Shown here in pieces: positions 42,924-52,532 of a stretch of DNA of 64,000 nucleotides (its first letter is position 1; each line of letters starts with the position of its first letter). The notes below the pieces were generated by a model, which was not told where the DNA came from, did not search any database, and saw nothing but the letters and a program-made list of their open reading frames with translations. Source of the DNA: DASSFG01 sp035547915 (lineage in GTDB: Bacteria > Planctomycetota > Planctomycetia > Pirellulales > JAICIG01). A program made the translations under genes and the position numbers. Where the stretch lies: contig DASZTS010000087.1 in assembly GCA_035547915.1 (NCBI GenBank), forward strand, positions 1-64,000. The letters run 5' to 3'.

Positions 42924-45900
42924 ATGTACCAGATACGTCCAAATGCCGTTTCTCTTGTCGCCTTCACAGCCTTTCTATTGCACTCGGCAGCGGCAATAGC
43001 CCAAACTGCCCCGTATAACTGGCGTCCATGTATCACAGCGTCCGGTGCATGCAATAGTAACTACTACAGTACAAGCCCCGGCGGTGTGTGCGGCAATATC
43101 TTAGCCTATTACACCGGATGCAGCGGGAACCATTTGATAAGCCTATCACCAGGCTATTACACATTGTTTGGCGTGGCCTATCCGGCATGGCAATGTGTTT
43201 GGAATTACAACAACACGTCAGGGGGGTGTTCTGGTGGCCCCTTCGTCGGGAATATCACGTCCACATGCCCCAGTGGTTATGCCCAGGATATGTTTGCACC
43301 TGGCGGATGCAGTGCCCCGACCGAGCCCAAGAACCTCGGATCTGCGTACCAATGCTCTACCGAAACCTGCCAACCGTTTGTCGGCAAGCCCATCTCAGTG
43401 GCAACAGGTAACATGTTTGAGCAGGCTGTGGATTTCCGCACGGCTGGCATCAATCCCCTGGAATTTGTCCGTTATTACAACAGCCAAGGACGCCATAGTG
43501 GCGTCTTGGGCTTAAGCTGGCAGACAAATTGGGAACGCTCCCTGTTTGTCAAGTCATCCTCGGCTATCACAGTTATGCGGGCCGACGGGCAGGAATTGGA
43601 ATTCACGTACGACGGCACTGACTGGTCTCCGACGGATTCGGACGTAACACTGACGCTTGACGTGGACGGAACCGATTACATCTTAACCGACCCGAGCGGC
43701 ACGGAAGAAACATACGATTCCAACGGTATCCTGCAATCGGTCGATTATGCCAACGGCTATAGCCAGACACTAACCTACACGTCCGGAGAACTAACCAGCG
43801 TCGATGACAATCAGGGACGGTCATTGACCTTTACATATTTCGGCGATGGCCTCCTCGAAACCATGACGGATTCAAACGGCAAAGTGTATTCCTACGAATA
43901 TGACGCGGCTTACCCGTCGTGGACAACGGCAGACGCATATGAGCTTACCAACGTGACCTATCCAGGCACCATGCCGTACCCGTTCATTGAGTATGAATAC
44001 GAGAATACCAACTTTCCAACGTACCTGACGGGGATTACAGATGAGCTTGGTAACCGGTTCGCGACATGGAGCTACGACAACAGCACCGGACAAGCACTTT
44101 CAAGTGAACGAGCCAGTGGGGCGGATTACACGACCGTCACCTATAACACCGATGGTACCAAGACGGTTACTTTCCCACTCGGTGAGCAAATCATCTACAC
44201 TTTCTCGAACATCCAGGGCGCTTCCAAAGTGACCGAGGAAGACAGGCAGGCCGCAACCGGCATCCCGGCCGCCAGCCGCGAGTATACCTACGACAGCAAC
44301 GGATTCCTTGCCAGCAAGACCGATTGGGATGGCAATGAAACCATCTACACCAATAACAGCCGTGGCCTGCAAACAAGCCGGACAGAAGCCTATGGTACGT
44401 CACAGGCACGGACGATCACGACCACCTGGGATTCCACGTTCGCCCTGCCCACTGAGATCGTCGAGCCGCGCAAAACCACCGATTTCACATACGACAGTGG
44501 CGGCAACCTGCTGACGAAGACGGAAACCGACACCACGACCCAGAGCATTCCTTATTCGACCAATGGGGACACCCGCACATGGACGTATACCTATGACAGC
44601 ACGGGCCACGTCCTGACCGCAACTGGCCCGCGTACCGACGTAGATGAAACGACCACCTACACCTACGACAGCTACGGCAATCTGAGCACCATCACGGACG
44701 CGCTCGGCAACGAGACGCAGATCACAAGCTATAATGGCCGCGGACTGCCGACGTCCATTACCGATCCCAATGGCGTAGTCACTACGCTTGCGTATGACGA
44801 CTTGGGCCGCCTTACTTCACGAATTGTTCACGCCACAGGTGGTAACGCCGAAACGGATTTCAATTACAATGACGCAGGTCTGCTCACCTCGATCACGCTG
44901 CCGGATGGTTCTGGCCTGAATTACGAATACGACGACGCCCACCGACTGACCTCGGTGACCGACGACTACGGCAACAGCATCGAGTACACGCTCGATGCCG
45001 ACGGTAATGTCACCGAGCAGGATGTGGAGGACTCCGGAAGCACAATCGTTAAGACGCAAAGCCGCGTTTACGATATCGTGAGCCGCCTGTTGCAGGAAGT
45101 CGGGGCATCCAGCCAGACCACCACCTACGCCTACGATTCGCAGGGCAACCGCGTCTCCGCCGAAAATGCGCTGAGCAAGACGACCAGCTTCGCCTTTGAT
45201 GCGCTTAATCGGCTCATTACTGTGGAAGACCCGCTCAGCCACACCACCACCTACGCCTACGATGACCAGGATAACGTGACTTCCGTCACCGACCCACGCT
45301 CGCTGGTCACCAGTTACGTTTACGACGGGTTTGGCCGGGTGATTCAGGAAACCAGTCCCGACCGCGGAACGACAGTCTATTACCTTGATGAGGAAGGCAA
45401 CCGTGTCGAGGAAGACGACGCCCGCAGCGTCGAGACCGACCGCACGTTTGACGAACTCAACCGTGTACTGACGGAAACGTTTCCCGCCGCATCAAGCGAG
45501 AACATCGCCTACAGCTATGATTCCACCGCCAGCGGCAATTTCGGCATCGGTCACCTGACCAGCTTTACCGACCAGTCCGGTTCGACCAGCCTGAAATACG
45601 ACGAGCGCGGCAATGTCATCAGCACCACGCGCAACATCGCCGCTCCGCCTTATTCTGGGGTGAACTACACGACCTCCTATACTTATGATCTTGCCGACCA
45701 CGTCAGCACGATCACCTATCCATCGGGTCGCACGGTAAGTTACACCCGCGACAGCGATGGCCGTATCTCCGCCGTCTCCACCACCCCCAGCGGCGGGTCG
45801 GCGACGACCCTGGCATCCAGCGTGACATACATGCCGTTCGGGCCGATTGCCAGCATTACTTACGGCAACGGGCTCACCGCAACCTACACCTATGACGAGG

Positions 45901-47144
45901 ATTACCGCCTTACCGACATCGTCACCAGTTCAGGCTCCACGCACATCCAGAACCTCACCGTCGCCTATAACGGCGTCAACGACATTACGTCCATAACGGA
46001 CAACCTGGATTCAACCCGCACCCAAAGCTTCACCTATGACGATGTGTACCGGATGACGCAGGGCACGGGAAAGTACGGCACGATCAACTACACCTACGAC
46101 GCGAACGGTAACCGGGCAACGAGGGTGGTGGGCGCGACAACGCGGACCTACACCTACACCAGTGGTACGAACCTGCTGGCCTCGATCACAAATCCCTCTC
46201 GCAGCTTTACATATACCGCCAACGGCAATGTGGCGACGGACAACGGAAGCGGTTCCGGCACTCCGTTCGCTTACAACAACCGCAACCGCTTGGGCAGCAG
46301 CGCATCTGGCGCTATTGCCTATTACTACAATGCCTTTGGCCAGCGCGTGAGCAAGGCAACCGCTGGCGGAGCATCCCGCTACCATTACGACCAGCAGGGG
46401 CACCTGATCGGCGAGCAAGGCCTGCGCGAGTATGTCTGGATCGACGATGTGCCTCTGGCGCAAATCAACACGTCCGGCGGCACGATTTACTACATCCACC
46501 CCGACCAGACGAACACACCGCAGAAAATGACCGACAGCAGCAAGTCCATCGTGTGGGACCGCATCCAGCAGCCATTCGGTGAGACCTACTCCACCACCGG
46601 AAGCGCGACGGGCAACCTGCGCTTCCCCGGCCAGTTCGTGAGCCAAAGCACCACGCTGCTCTATTACAACATGATGCGTGACTACGAACCCAGCATCGGC
46701 CGTTACTACGAGGCCGACCCGATTGGATTGGGTGGAGCAACATTGTCTAGCGTGAATCTGTACGGCTATGCTTCACAGAATCCGCTAAAATATGTAGATC
46801 CAACGGGACTTGCGCAATGCACGTGCACGCCGCCGGAAACCGGTGGTATAAGAAATGCTACCGGAGAGAAATTATGCCAGTATCATTGCATTTGCCAATC
46901 CGATAGTCTGCCCAACCAGACCTGCGGATCGCCGCAAAATATTACAGTCACATTCTCGGCTGGCACAAATGCAGATGCAAGTTGTCTGGGTCAATACTCG
47001 GAAGACTTTGGTACGCACTCAGTAATGCAGTCTCATTCGTTCGACTTTAATACAACGTCGCCGTATGATCGATTCATTAACCCGACCGCTCCATCGCGAA
47101 AGGATATGGATCGCATTGACCGAAAGCTGGAAGGGGAGCCGTGA
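42924..47144 (+). CDS. Secreted RHS/YD-repeat protein with variable C-terminal tip
   Basis: 1406 residues. A signal peptide (1-26, ending SAAAIAQ) precedes a Cys-rich N-terminal segment, then DUF6531-like GKPISVATGNMFEQ, dozens of YD repeats (YDSxGN, YDxxGR) across 190-1230, and the RHS core hallmark YYNMMRDYEPSIGRYYEADP with GYASQNPLKYVDPTG near 1265-1295. The last 107 residues (CTCTPP to EGEP) follow the core with no known toxin domain; a Cys pattern and HSFDFN are visible. RHS proteins cage toxic C-termini, and the tip here may be a toxin against other cells. The next gene starts inside its stop. Confidence 0.92.
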   Translation: MYQIRPNAVSLVAFTAFLLHSAAAIAQTAPYNWRPCITASGACNSNYYSTSPGGVCGNILAYYTGCSGNHLISLSPGYYTLFGVAYPAWQCVWNYNNTSGGCSGGPFVGNITSTCPSGYAQDMFAPGGCSAPTEPKNLGSAYQCSTETCQPFVGKPISVATGNMFEQAVDFRTAGINPLEFVRYYNSQGRHSGVLGLSWQTNWERSLFVKSSSAITVMRADGQELEFTYDGTDWSPTDSDVTLTLDVDGTDYILTDPSGTEETYDSNGILQSVDYANGYSQTLTYTSGELTSVDDNQGRSLTFTYFGDGLLETMTDSNGKVYSYEYDAAYPSWTTADAYELTNVTYPGTMPYPFIEYEYENTNFPTYLTGITDELGNRFATWSYDNSTGQALSSERASGADYTTVTYNTDGTKTVTFPLGEQIIYTFSNIQGASKVTEEDRQAATGIPAASREYTYDSNGFLASKTDWDGNETIYTNNSRGLQTSRTEAYGTSQARTITTTWDSTFALPTEIVEPRKTTDFTYDSGGNLLTKTETDTTTQSIPYSTNGDTRTWTYTYDSTGHVLTATGPRTDVDETTTYTYDSYGNLSTITDALGNETQITSYNGRGLPTSITDPNGVVTTLAYDDLGRLTSRIVHATGGNAETDFNYNDAGLLTSITLPDGSGLNYEYDDAHRLTSVTDDYGNSIEYTLDADGNVTEQDVEDSGSTIVKTQSRVYDIVSRLLQEVGASSQTTTYAYDSQGNRVSAENALSKTTSFAFDALNRLITVEDPLSHTTTYAYDDQDNVTSVTDPRSLVTSYVYDGFGRVIQETSPDRGTTVYYLDEEGNRVEEDDARSVETDRTFDELNRVLTETFPAASSENIAYSYDSTASGNFGIGHLTSFTDQSGSTSLKYDERGNVISTTRNIAAPPYSGVNYTTSYTYDLADHVSTITYPSGRTVSYTRDSDGRISAVSTTPSGGSATTLASSVTYMPFGPIASITYGNGLTATYTYDEDYRLTDIVTSSGSTHIQNLTVAYNGVNDITSITDNLDSTRTQSFTYDDVYRMTQGTGKYGTINYTYDANGNRATRVVGATTRTYTYTSGTNLLASITNPSRSFTYTANGNVATDNGSGSGTPFAYNNRNRLGSSASGAIAYYYNAFGQRVSKATAGGASRYHYDQQGHLIGEQGLREYVWIDDVPLAQINTSGGTIYYIHPDQTNTPQKMTDSSKSIVWDRIQQPFGETYSTTGSATGNLRFPGQFVSQSTTLLYYNMMRDYEPSIGRYYEADPIGLGGATLSSVNLYGYASQNPLKYVDPTGLAQCTCTPPETGGIRNATGEKLCQYHCICQSDSLPNQTCGSPQNITVTFSAGTNADASCLGQYSEDFGTHSVMQSHSFDFNTTSPYDRFINPTAPSRKDMDRIDRKLEGEP

Positions 47145-47581
47145 TGATAAGATTTGTTGCCGCATGCATCTTTTGTGGTATTTTATTGCTCCCATTCCAG
47201 TTGCTAGCTGCCGATACCTGTAAGGCCGGGGCCTCAAAGGCAAAGAGCGGCGACTATGAAGGCGCTATGAAGCTGTGGGAAATGGCTGCGTTAGATAGCA
47301 GTCCCAAGGAGAAGCTACGGGCCGATATCAATTGTTTGCGTTTTAGCCGAATCGCTGTTGGCGATAACGCAATTGTGGAATGGATGGTTAATAGGGCGGA
47401 GGAGCGTTTGCCTCCGGCTCAACTGTACGCCGGAATGCTCTATGCGTCTGGATTTGGAGTTGCAAAAAATGTGGATCTGGCACGGAAATGGATGAAGCAA
47501 GCCGATATGAACGGCAATCCCGATGCCGCGTTTCTATTGAAGATACTTGATGAACCCACGGATACGGGACCCCAGCAATAG
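47141..47581 (+). CDS. Exported Sel1-like repeat protein, possible RHS partner
   Basis: 146 residues from GTG 47141 (overlapping the RHS stop) or ATG 47144. A signal peptide (IRFVAACIFCGILLLPFQLLA) is followed by Sel1-like helices: SGDYEGAMKLWEMAA, then LYAGMLYASGFGVAKNVDLA and KWMKQADMNGNPDAAFLLK. Being coupled directly to the toxin-tip gene, it is in the position of an immunity protein or a periplasmic assembly partner (inference). Confidence 0.7.
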   Translation: MMIRFVAACIFCGILLLPFQLLAADTCKAGASKAKSGDYEGAMKLWEMAALDSSPKEKLRADINCLRFSRIAVGDNAIVEWMVNRAEERLPPAQLYAGMLYASGFGVAKNVDLARKWMKQADMNGNPDAAFLLKILDEPTDTGPQQ

Positions 47582-47601
47582 GGAGGCTCCTGTAGTCTAT
47601 C

Positions 47602-47874
47602 ATGGCCATGACTGCGAGCAAAAGCGACATGAACGAACAAATCCGAACCATATTGAAGCAGTGGGACCCCATAGGTATCGCAGGCATACCGGAGGCCGAT
47701 AGCGAGTATGACACCTACGTTGACGCTGTATATCGTTTAATAGCCGGTCAAGCATCTCAGAACGACTTGTTCTGCTATCTATGGCGCGTCGAAACTGAGA
47801 TGATGGGGCTACCTGGCAACCGAAGTAACACGCTTCTTGTCGCGGCGCGGCTAGCCCAACTACAAAAGGCTTAG
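47602..47874 (+). CDS. Small immunity-like protein (WDPIGI family)
   Basis: 90 residues from ATG 47602. MNEQIRTILKQWDPIGI, then EYDTYVDAVYRLI and YLWRVETEMMGLPGN are features of a widespread small family often found in toxin-immunity arrays. ATG 47608 is an alternative start. It follows the Sel1-like gene with a 20-base gap. Confidence 0.65.
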   Translation: MAMTASKSDMNEQIRTILKQWDPIGIAGIPEADSEYDTYVDAVYRLIAGQASQNDLFCYLWRVETEMMGLPGNRSNTLLVAARLAQLQKA

Positions 47875-48014
47875 GACCTTTATGGAACAGGGTGAGCCTC
47901 TTATAACTATTGTTACTCCGTTTGTAGATCGCACGGCCCATGCCTCGGCGTTGTGCCACGAAGGTGCGGTCATACCCGGCGTCGCCGTAACGCCCCATCA
48001 GACCCATTTTGCAG

Positions 48015-48138
48015 CAGGGAAGGATTGCGCCCATTCTCGCAGGAGGTTATCTTGTTTCTTGAAAGACAAACAGTAAGTCGTTTAACTGAGTTAGGCTGCG
48101 ACTTGAGCATTGAGTATTTTGATGAGATGATAAACTGA
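48015..48138 (+). pseudogene. Fragment of a DUF4279 immunity gene
   Basis: The frame reads GLRPFSQEVILFLERQT, then VSRLTELGCDL and SIEYFDEMIN with a stop. This matches the last 40 residues of the intact gene at 48657-49055 (RPFSQEFALFFEK ... SIEYFDEMVN). No start or N-terminal half is present; the sequence upstream has no related frame. It is a duplicated, decayed copy left in the immunity array. Confidence 0.75.
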
Positions 48139-48166
48139 CAACTTGTTTCTTAGGCCACTCGCTGGT

Positions 48167-48553
48167 ATGGACGCCGATATCGACCTTGTTTTTGTTGCCT
48201 CTGCAAAAGACGTGTCCACGTTAGAGACCATCGTGCCACAGGCGTACCTGTTGCATGTTGACCGGCTTGACCGCGAGTCGGCCCGAGTCTCACTACGATA
48301 TCGAGATACGACACTACTACATATTGCCTCTAGCGTTGGAGATCTGTTAAAGGTGTTTTTAGGCGGGCTCTCTAGCGCTGCGTCTGTGATTTCCCGTTCC
48401 AGAGCTGAAGTACGCATCGGCATTTTTTACGATTTGACAGAGACAGTGATATTCCCCCTCGTGTTGCCTGCTGAATGTGTCGAGGCGCTTGCTGCTTTAC
48501 GCCTGTCAGTGAATTCAACCGGGTATCCGTGCAATGAAGAAACATCAAACTGA
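48167..48553 (+). CDS. Immunity-like protein ending LRLSVNSTGYPC
   Basis: 128 residues from ATG 48167. Contains RIGIFYDLTETVIFPLVLPA and a terminal ALRLSVNSTGYPC motif that occurs in small proteins near polymorphic toxins. In-frame codons continue slightly upstream with a TTG at 48143. No function recognised beyond the context. Confidence 0.6.
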   Translation: MDADIDLVFVASAKDVSTLETIVPQAYLLHVDRLDRESARVSLRYRDTTLLHIASSVGDLLKVFLGGLSSAASVISRSRAEVRIGIFYDLTETVIFPLVLPAECVEALAALRLSVNSTGYPCNEETSN

Positions 48554-48656
48554 GTACTAGCTCCCCTATGCACTTTCTGAGCATAAGAGGCTACTCGATG
48601 GGCAAAAAGGGCAGCGGCACCATTCCGCACCTCTTGAAGAACGTGAGGCTCCAGTA

Positions 48657-49055
48657 ATGAGAATAACGGTTGGTCTCCAGATACGATCCGAAAAGTTATC
48701 GGCAGACACACTGGCAAGCGTTGTCGGGTATGATGGGCGCCTCGTTGTCAAGGGCTTAGAGCGTGTACCCTCACGGTCCACGCCAAGAGCTAACGCCTGG
48801 ACTGGAGATGTCATCGTGTTTGATGAGGCAGATTCGGATCTTGCCGTAAAACGGTGTCTGGCCCAATTTCCAAGTATTGAAGAACGTATCAACATTCTCA
48901 GAACAATGAGTACGGACATCGAGTGTACACTATATGTAGGCCTACGTCCGTTCTCACAGGAGTTTGCCTTGTTCTTTGAGAAGGACACTATCGAGCACTT
49001 AGCTAACATGGCTTGCGAGATGAGTATCGAATACTTTGATGAGATGGTAAATTAG
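48657..49055 (+). CDS. DUF4279-family protein, likely toxin immunity
   Basis: 132 residues, complete. RITVGLQIRSEKL at the start, YVGLRPFSQEFALFF in the middle, and MACEMSIEYFDEMVN at the end fit DUF4279. These proteins are common in RHS and other polymorphic-toxin clusters. A decayed copy of its C-terminus lies 519 bases upstream, so the family was duplicated here. Confidence 0.75.
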   Translation: MRITVGLQIRSEKLSADTLASVVGYDGRLVVKGLERVPSRSTPRANAWTGDVIVFDEADSDLAVKRCLAQFPSIEERINILRTMSTDIECTLYVGLRPFSQEFALFFEKDTIEHLANMACEMSIEYFDEMVN

Positions 49056-49181
49056 GTAGATACGGATATGCAGGCACTAGAGGCCATTTCATAACTAGGA
49101 GTTTTCTTGCCAAAGTCCCTGTCGGATATCGAGGTGTTTCCTGACATGCCACGACCTAAGCTCATGTAAGGTTAACCGAGG

Positions 49182-49643
49182 ATGCGCCTTAGAACATACA
49201 CTACGATGTTCTGCTTTGTTGCCGTACTGTACCTATCATCTTGCGCGAGCACTTCTTGTCAGCCAGGTATGCTTGGACTGTGCCTTAACGAGGGCAGATT
49301 GGTTGTGCGACAGTTGTCTCCGGAGGAACTGCACGAAGCACACGATACGTTGGAGAAAATGAAGGATGGCAGTATTGCACCAAGTTTAAAAGGAGGATTG
49401 GGTCTTGAAGGCGTGATTGAGAAGCAGCTTCCCTTGGACGAATATGGACAGCCTAGTTGGGTAGTTAGAATAAGCCATGTATATTTTGGCGCAGACCAGC
49501 TCGACGGGGATAGAATAACGGTCATATCGCCGACTATTCGTGGTGGAGGAATAACGCTTAAAACTGGCGAAACATACCGGATGTACATCGTTAGGCTGAA
49601 TGGGCGTTTCTACATATGGAATGGAAGTGTTGTAAGCCTATGA
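49182..49643 (+). CDS. Small lipoprotein
   Basis: 153 residues. Signal sequence MRLRTYTTMFCFVAVLYLSSC with lipobox YLSSC; the mature protein starts at Cys. The body is beta-rich (WVVRISHVYFGADQL, GDRITVISPTIRGGGITL, YIWNGSVVSL). One base separates its stop from the next start, so it forms a pair with the membrane protein downstream. Confidence 0.7.
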   Translation: MRLRTYTTMFCFVAVLYLSSCASTSCQPGMLGLCLNEGRLVVRQLSPEELHEAHDTLEKMKDGSIAPSLKGGLGLEGVIEKQLPLDEYGQPSWVVRISHVYFGADQLDGDRITVISPTIRGGGITLKTGETYRMYIVRLNGRFYIWNGSVVSL

Positions 49644-49644
49644 T

Positions 49645-51000
49645 ATGGTTCTACTTACGACCTATCCGAGGTTGCGTATGAGGAGATATATGTGGGATGT
49701 AGCGCAGACGATGGCAATTGCTATCGCCGTGGCAATGGTGGACGTTGGTCTGATAGGCAAGCATATCGTACCAGCGTATTTCGCCGCCGCTGTAATTTGC
49801 CTAAGCATCGTTGTGCCTTTGTCGTTCCTGGTTTGCAAGATTTCAAAGCGAGAACAGAATAAGGCTGCACAACGAGACTCCGACGCCCAGCCCCAGACCA
49901 TAAGCCGCAACCTGCTCTTGTTGTTTTTGGGCTGCGTGATTCTCATGATGACAATTCTGCTATACCTCCCGCGCAACGCACTGATTGTGATCGGTGTATG
50001 CCTGGTCTGCCGTTACTATTATCAGCTTTACAGACGCTCCCGATACGCGACGAGCACCACAAAACAGCAAGTGCCCAAAGGGTTATCCGACATCATGAAT
50101 AACCCACAGGTTACCTTGGTGTGTATTGGTGCCATCACTGGCGTTATAATTGGCCGACATCTTGTAACAACTGATACCAATTTAGCGCTATGCAATGACG
50201 TAACCCACCCCGACGCCGCCGTAACTGCATGTACGACACTGATTAATAGTGGTAATGCGCAGCCGGTTGTATTTATGAAACGGGGTGTGGCGTACCTGAA
50301 TACAAATAGGCTCGACCAAGCGATGGCAGATATGAACCGCTCACTTAGTGTCAATCCTCGTTATGTCCAATCATTGGCACTACGCGGCACAATATCGTTG
50401 ATACAAGGCCAAACTGGCGACGCTCTGCGTGATTTTGACCATGCGTTGCAGATTAATACGCTTAGGGACACTAAGTTTATTGCTGGCCTTCTGTACGCGC
50501 GTGGCCTTGCGAGATTTTATGCCACATCACCTGCGGCGGCGATCGATGATCTGGTGAGTGCGATTCAGCAAGATCAACCAAATGACTCAAAGATTCTGGA
50601 GGTTATTTGGCTGCATCTTGCAAGAGTGCGCTCCGGTCAAGACGATCAGGATGAGTTCGAGCGCAACACCAATGACTTGTTAGAAAGTAAATGGCCTGCA
50701 CCTATCCTGGCGCTTTACCGTGATAAGGGGACGGCCGACGATGTGTTTTCTAAGGCAAAGACGGGGACCGCGGATGAGCAGGCCGACCAGGTTTGCGATG
50801 CCAATTTTTATATCGCAGAGTTTTACCTGTCGCGAAACATGAAGCTGGAAGCAAAGCCCCTGTTTCAAGCCGCCACGAGTACCTGTTCCAAGAAGGATCT
50901 GGAGCGGAGTTTTGCCATAACGGAATTACTGGCATTAGATGGGAGCAATGCCAGCCCAGTCCACGCTGCTCCGACTGTGCCCCAAACACCAAAACATTAA
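49645..51000 (+). CDS. Membrane protein with tetratricopeptide repeats
   Basis: 451 residues. Several hydrophobic spans (about 18-65, 87-120 and 150-172), then a soluble TPR domain: RLDQAMADMNRSLSVNPRY and GQTGDALRDFDHALQINTL at about 240-300. It likely faces the periplasm or cytoplasm as a scaffold. It is coupled to the lipoprotein gene upstream. The base composition looks poorer in GC than the rest of the element. Confidence 0.75.
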   Translation: MVLLTTYPRLRMRRYMWDVAQTMAIAIAVAMVDVGLIGKHIVPAYFAAAVICLSIVVPLSFLVCKISKREQNKAAQRDSDAQPQTISRNLLLLFLGCVILMMTILLYLPRNALIVIGVCLVCRYYYQLYRRSRYATSTTKQQVPKGLSDIMNNPQVTLVCIGAITGVIIGRHLVTTDTNLALCNDVTHPDAAVTACTTLINSGNAQPVVFMKRGVAYLNTNRLDQAMADMNRSLSVNPRYVQSLALRGTISLIQGQTGDALRDFDHALQINTLRDTKFIAGLLYARGLARFYATSPAAAIDDLVSAIQQDQPNDSKILEVIWLHLARVRSGQDDQDEFERNTNDLLESKWPAPILALYRDKGTADDVFSKAKTGTADEQADQVCDANFYIAEFYLSRNMKLEAKPLFQAATSTCSKKDLERSFAITELLALDGSNASPVHAAPTVPQTPKH

Positions 51001-51171
51001 GACAATGGTCATAGGCAGCTCCGAGCAGGTCCACTTGGGCAACGGGTCACGACCAGATGTGTACTAAGCGGTTTGCGTTGGCTGGGAATGCGGCTGCGGA
51101 AAAGCACGCGGATACCAACATACAACGGGCGATAGAGGCGATGGAGTTTGCGAAATGTCGCGAAAACGAGG

Positions 51172-51987
51172 TCATGGTGCTTCTCCTTTTATAACGAATG
51201 TATCCGCGAGGGTACTGAGGCCCGTGTCAATCGCATCAATGTCCTTAATCATGTCCAGATTGAAACTGTACTCTACTCCTGCGCCTCGTGACGTCAAAAG
51301 TTGTTTTGTACAGCGTGAGGTGACGGCCCTGCCTTTTGTCGGCGCGTCAGCAACGAAGCAGTTGAAAAACGATAGCGTGTTCCCCGCAGGTTTGAAATAC
51401 GTCCGATATGAAGCCGTCGCCGATATCGGGATCTCCTCGTACTTATAGTCGTAGGGCCCATCTTTAATGCCGTTCGAGTCACGGGAGTGTTTGATGACTT
51501 TGGTCAATTTGGCCGCCGCCTTATGGAGATTACGGCTTAAATATCCTGTTAGCCTGAAGTCGATGGACATGCACCCAGGTGGACGAATGGAAGCGGTAGA
51601 GAGAAGACATGCTCTTGTGTGGGGATTTAGGGGTTGAAAATCCGGAAAGGTTACTCGTAATGTGGGAAGGCCGTCTTTTTGAACGGTGGCGTTCCAGTTA
51701 AACATCGTTACGATGTAATTGCGCGGAACCTTGTACTCGTTGCCTAGAACCACAATGTCGACAGGCGTAGTCTCTGTCGAGGGCTGCTCCTTGGGCACGT
51801 CCGGCGTCCTGGTGAGCGACTGCGATTGCGAGGTGTTGATATCGCGAGAAAGCGCAGGATTCCAGGCATGGCCTGTGGTTGAGGGCGAAAGGGCGGTCAA
51901 GCGTTCGGCAAACGACGAAAAAGGGCACAGTAGCACCGTAGCAAGTAAGCACGCGGCCGTTGGTTTCCATATGGTGTCATCGGTCAT
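51172..51987 (-). CDS. Exported protein of unknown function
   Basis: 271 residues. An N-terminal signal sequence (KPTAACLLATVLLCPFSSFA) follows a short Asp-rich start. The mature part has a disordered Ser/Thr/Pro stretch (about 35-75), then a beta-rich domain with four Cys (ACLLS, PGCMS, FFNCFV, SRCTKQ), suggesting disulfides outside the cytoplasm. No family is recognised. The gene at 52005 lies 17 bases upstream on the same strand. Confidence 0.6.
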   Translation of the reverse strand: MTDDTIWKPTAACLLATVLLCPFSSFAERLTALSPSTTGHAWNPALSRDINTSQSQSLTRTPDVPKEQPSTETTPVDIVVLGNEYKVPRNYIVTMFNWNATVQKDGLPTLRVTFPDFQPLNPHTRACLLSTASIRPPGCMSIDFRLTGYLSRNLHKAAAKLTKVIKHSRDSNGIKDGPYDYKYEEIPISATASYRTYFKPAGNTLSFFNCFVADAPTKGRAVTSRCTKQLLTSRGAGVEYSFNLDMIKDIDAIDTGLSTLADTFVIKGEAP

Positions 51988-52004
51988 AAAAGTATCATTT
52001 TACA

Positions 52005-52496
52005 TTATAGACTTGAGTAAGCGATGATTGCGTCGACTGTGCCAACAGTGCTGGTAAAATCACCCGGAATGCGCGCGCGGAGTTGAATGCTTACTTCGGC
52101 GTTGTCGAATAAGCCCAAGAAAAGATAGCCTGTTGCCCACATAAAGGGTGGCTTGGGTGGTGCATCCAAGAAGAGGCCGGAGGTCATCCCGCCATAATGC
52201 AGAATGTCCTGTGCTTCGTTAAAGGGGGTCCCGACGGGAATGTAGGTTAGCACGATGTCACTAACATTCATTCGGTGCCCCTGGCCCGGGGCGTTCCACG
52301 GTCTACTGCGACTCGCTTCTTGGAGAGCGGCCAGCAACTGTTGACCCCGCTGCTTGTGATCTTCATTAATTACACCGCCATTGCCTCTTGCGGCAATTTC
52401 AGCCTTGGTCGTTGCTAGTCTATAGTCAGGGGTAAAAGAGTTGTGTAATAAGACTCCTATGAACACACCGACGATGAAAGCGGAGGCCGGTTTCAT
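52005..52496 (-). CDS. Exported or membrane-anchored protein of unknown function
   Basis: 163 residues. The N-terminus (KPASAFIVGVFIGVLLHNSF) is a hydrophobic span without a clear cleavage site. The body contains DIVLTYIPVGTPFNEAQDIL and FLGLFDNAEVSIQLR, a pattern like small periplasmic BamE-like domains (SmpA/OmlA fold) in which an IPxGxxxxxA turn is common; this is a weak suggestion. Paired with the 271-residue exported protein downstream. Confidence 0.5.
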   Translation of the reverse strand: MKPASAFIVGVFIGVLLHNSFTPDYRLATTKAEIAARGNGGVINEDHKQRGQQLLAALQEASRSRPWNAPGQGHRMNVSDIVLTYIPVGTPFNEAQDILHYGGMTSGLFLDAPPKPPFMWATGYLFLGLFDNAEVSIQLRARIPGDFTSTVGTVDAIIAYSSL

Positions 52497-52532
52497 ACGA
52501 CCTCCTTTACGTGAAAATGAAAGCGATGTCTA

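Noticed and set aside
45492..46646. Long minus-strand frames across the RHS gene
   Set aside because: They mirror the YD repeats and have no ribosome sites.
47600..48034. Minus-strand frame of 144 codons
   Set aside because: Antisense to the small immunity-like gene, no ribosome site, unlikely composition.
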